From positions 1 to 24,731 of the forward strand of contig CAZVUW010000044.1 in the NCBI GenBank assembly GCA_964629825.1: DNA of 24,731 nucleotides. The letters are read 5' to 3'. Below the pieces are notes generated by a model, which had not been told where the DNA came from, searched no databases, and saw nothing but the letters and a program-made list of their open reading frames with translations. Within the stretch, counting starts at the first letter, position 1, and each line of letters begins with the position of its first letter. Below are positions 22,610 through 24,731 of the stretch, piece by piece. The stretch is from CAZVUW01 sp964629825. GTDB lineage: Bacteria > Actinomycetota > Nitriliruptoria > Euzebyales > Egibacteraceae. The position numbers were made by a program, and so were the translations under genes.

Positions 22610-22642
22610 GCGGCGCGCCCCGACCACCTCGGGGCGCGCCGC
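22610..22642 (+). terminator. Hairpin terminator after the giant gene
   Basis: GCGGCGCGCCCCGA (22610-22623) pairs perfectly with TCGGGGCGCGCCGC (22629-22642): a 14-bp stem with a 5-nt loop, starting 6 bp after the TAG stop. No T tract follows, as is common in high-GC actinobacteria. Confidence 0.75.
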
Positions 22643-22690
22643 GGCGTGCCCTCGCCCGCTCCTGGGCAGGCTTCCGACCGGGCCAACCCG

Positions 22691-22718
22691 CCAGATACTA
22701 TGACGTCCTAGTATCTGG
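22691..22718. promoter_or_regulatory. Near-perfect 28-bp palindrome upstream of icmF, probable operator
   Basis: Arms CCAGATACTA (22691-22700) and TAGTATCTGG (22709-22718) are exact inverted repeats. The 8-bp centre TGACGTCC is itself symmetric at its inner six bases, leaving a single mismatched pair in 28 bp. It lies 27 bp before the icmF ATG and is much AT-richer than its surroundings, so it should overlap the promoter. It is likely bound by a dimeric (TetR- or GntR-like) repressor responding to an acyl-CoA; the regulator is not in view. It differs in sequence from the palindromes at 5476 and 7192, implying a different regulator. Confidence 0.7.
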
Positions 22719-22745
22719 ACCCGCCGGCTTGTCGAGGAGTCCCCC

Positions 22746-24731
22746 ATGGCCGAGCAGCGCGCGTTGCACGTCCCCAAGAACCCGGTGCGGTTCGTGACCG
22801 CGGCCAGCCTCTTCGACGGCCATGACGCCGCGATCAACATCATGCGGCGCATCCTGCAGTCGCAGGGCGCCGAGGTCGTGCACCTCGGGCATGACCGCAG
22901 CGTCGAAGACGTCGTCACCGCCGCCATCCAGGAGGACGTCAACGGCGTCGCGGTGAGCTCGTACCAGGGTGGGCACGTCGAGTACTTCAGCTATCTGGTG
23001 GAGCGCCTGGCGGAGCGCGGGGCCAGCCACGTGCGCGTCTACGGCGGTGGCGGCGGTGTGATCGTCCCGGACGAGATCGCGCTGCTGGCCGAGCGCGGCG
23101 TTCGGATCTTCTCGCCGGCCGACGGCCAGCGCCTCGGCCTGCCGGGGATGATCAATACGATGATCGCCGACTGCGACGTCGACCTCACCGAGCAGCTGCC
23201 GTCCGTCGAGCAGGTGCTGGCCGGCGAGGATCGCGCGCTGGCGCGGATGATCACCGCGATCGAGATGGGCCGCGCGGATGAGTCGGTGCTCGAGGAGCTG
23301 CGCAGCGCCGCCGGGCGCCGCAAGGTGCCGGTCCTCGGCATCACCGGCACCGGTGGGGCGGGCAAGTCATCGCTGACCGACGAGCTGGTCCACCGCTTCC
23401 GCCGCGACCTCGAGGACAAGCTGCGCATCGCGGTGATCGCGATCGATCCGACCCGTCGCAAGGGCGGTGGGGCGCTCCTCGGGGACCGGATCCGCATGAA
23501 CTCGATCGCGCCCGACCGCGTGTTCTTCCGGTCGATGGCGACCCGCGAAGCGGGCTCGGAGGTGCCCGAGCACCTGCACGACGTGATCGCCGCCTGCCGC
23601 GCGGCCGGCTTCGACCTGATCATCGTCGAGACCCCGGGCATCGGTCAGGGGGACGCGGCGATCGTCCCGTTCGTGGACGCCTCGCTATACGTGATGACGC
23701 CCGAGTTCGGCGCGGCCTCGCAGCTCGAGAAGATCGACATGCTCGACTACGCCGACGTCGTGGCGGTCAACAAGTTCGAGCGCCGGGGCGGCGAGGACGC
23801 GCGTCGCGACGTCGCGCGCCAGATGGTCCGCAACCGCGAGGCCTTCGGCCAGCGCTGGGAGGACATGCCGGTCTTCGGCACCAGCGCGGCCCGCTTCAAC
23901 GACGACGGCGTCACCGCGCTGTACTTCGAGCTGCGGCGGATCCTGGCCGAGAAGGGGCTCGAAGCCGGCCCCGGCGTCCTGCCGGAGGTCGAGGGCCGCA
24001 CCTCGACCAACCTCCAGAACCTGATCCCGCCGGGCCGCGAGCGCTACCTCTCCGAGATCGCTGACACGGTGCGCTCCTACCACCGCCGCACCGAGGAGCT
24101 GGCGGTCCTGGCACGCCGCCGCCAGCAGCTGGCCGCCACCCGCGAGCTGCTCGCCGACGACCTTGACGAGCACGCTCTCGGCGTCATCGAGCAGCGCCTC
24201 GCCGAGGTCTCGAGCCAGATGGACCCGGACGCCGTCGCCCTGCTGGAGAGCTGGCCGGAGACCGTCGAGGCCTACTCGGGCGACGAGATGGTCTACAAGG
24301 TTCGCGACCAGGAGGTGCACGTCCGGCTCACCAACGAGACCCTGTCGGGCACCAAGCTGCGGCGCGTCGCGCTGCCGCGCCTGGCCGACGACGGCGATCT
24401 CCTGCGCTTCCTGCGTCGCGAGAACCTGCCCGGCCGCTTCCCGTTCACCGCCGGCGTCTTCCCGTTCAAGCGCCAGGGCGAGCCGCCGGCGCGCATGTTC
24501 GCCGGCGAGGGCGACCCGTTCCGCACCAACCGTCGCTTCCACTACCTGGCCGAGGGCAGCCCCGCCACGCGGCTGTCGACCGCGTTCGACTCCGTGACGC
24601 TGTACGGCCGCGATCCGGACGAGCGCCCGGACATCTATGGCAAGGTCGGGACCTCGGGCGTGTCCGTCGCCACGCTCGACGACATGAAGGCGCTGTACGA
24701 CGGCTTCGACCTGTGCGCCCCCACGACGTCG
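22746..24731 (+). CDS. icmF: Fused isobutyryl-CoA mutase IcmF (3' truncated), first 662 aa
   Basis: An adenosylcobalamin-dependent acyl-CoA mutase fused to its own G-protein chaperone, open at the window end (family length about 1090 aa). The N-terminal B12-binding domain (about 14-145) has DGHDAA (24-29) with His26 as cobalt ligand, as in base-off/His-on enzymes. It is followed by a MeaB-like GTPase domain: P-loop GTGGAGKS (201-208), VETPGIGQGD switch region and NKFE as the base-recognition motif (Glu in place of the usual Asp of NKxD). After a helical linker, the substrate-binding mutase domain begins near residue 565 with FPFTAGVFPFKR. IcmF interconverts isobutyryl- and n-butyryl-CoA, and isovaleryl- and pivalyl-CoA; the GTPase loads and protects the cofactor. 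The ATG has GAGGAG 6 nt upstream. It is monocistronic to the left, with an operator-like palindrome before it. Confidence 0.95.
   Translation, partial: MAEQRALHVPKNPVRFVTAASLFDGHDAAINIMRRILQSQGAEVVHLGHDRSVEDVVTAAIQEDVNGVAVSSYQGGHVEYFSYLVERLAERGASHVRVYGGGGGVIVPDEIALLAERGVRIFSPADGQRLGLPGMINTMIADCDVDLTEQLPSVEQVLAGEDRALARMITAIEMGRADESVLEELRSAAGRRKVPVLGITGTGGAGKSSLTDELVHRFRRDLEDKLRIAVIAIDPTRRKGGGALLGDRIRMNSIAPDRVFFRSMATREAGSEVPEHLHDVIAACRAAGFDLIIVETPGIGQGDAAIVPFVDASLYVMTPEFGAASQLEKIDMLDYADVVAVNKFERRGGEDARRDVARQMVRNREAFGQRWEDMPVFGTSAARFNDDGVTALYFELRRILAEKGLEAGPGVLPEVEGRTSTNLQNLIPPGRERYLSEIADTVRSYHRRTEELAVLARRRQQLAATRELLADDLDEHALGVIEQRLAEVSSQMDPDAVALLESWPETVEAYSGDEMVYKVRDQEVHVRLTNETLSGTKLRRVALPRLADDGDLLRFLRRENLPGRFPFTAGVFPFKRQGEPPARMFAGEGDPFRTNRRFHYLAEGSPATRLSTAFDSVTLYGRDPDERPDIYGKVGTSGVSVATLDDMKALYDGFDLCAPTTS

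Overview
The window is very GC-rich (about 70% by eye), with GTG starts, 4-bp gene overlaps, an F420-type luciferase-like oxidoreductase, a fused B12 mutase (IcmF) and acyl-CoA catabolic genes. Together these point to a high-GC actinobacterium. Thermoleophilia/Solirubrobacterales is a reasonable guess but is inference only. No rRNA, tRNA, CRISPR array, insertion sequence or phage gene was seen.

Left part (1-7155). A truncated livF-type ABC ATPase on + converges on a minus-strand catabolic block. In transcription order the block is: acyl-CoA synthetase (5530-7155), SDR dehydrogenase (4707-5453), CaiB/BaiF racemase/CoA-transferase (3524-4702), LLM-class oxidoreductase (2631-3515), acetyl-CoA hydrolase/transferase-family protein (1459-2634) and MFS transporter (254-1462). 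The last five genes are 4-8 bp apart or overlap by 4 bp and should form one operon. A logical scheme is to import an organic acid, activate it with CoA, epimerise and oxidise it, and recycle the CoA. The substrate cannot be read from sequence.

Middle part (7192-10068). A second set runs divergently on +: a DUF2889-family protein, a second acyl-CoA synthetase and a tandem EthD protein. The divergent promoter region carries a perfect 18-bp palindrome, probably a repressor operator controlling both directions. A CsbD-type stress protein with a SigB-like promoter and a strong hairpin terminator follows.

Right-centre (10352-22642). A 345-bp intergenic region contains an orphan intrinsic terminator and possible promoter elements. 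It leads into a small lipoprotein gene and, 21 bp later, an 11.4-kb gene for a 3794-residue exported protein. That protein has a signal peptide, an N-terminal beta-rich multi-module part with an EF-hand loop and duplicated modules, about 1400 residues of RTX (hemolysin-type Ca2+-binding) repeats with embedded longer super-repeats, and an unfamiliar C-terminal domain. By my count it has 26 cysteines, all falling as neighbouring pairs. A 14-bp-stem terminator closes the gene. The lipoprotein/giant protein pair is the most novel-looking system here.

Right end (22643-24731). The 5' two-thirds of icmF (fused isobutyryl-CoA mutase) runs off the window. It is preceded by a near-perfect 28-bp palindrome, a likely operator.
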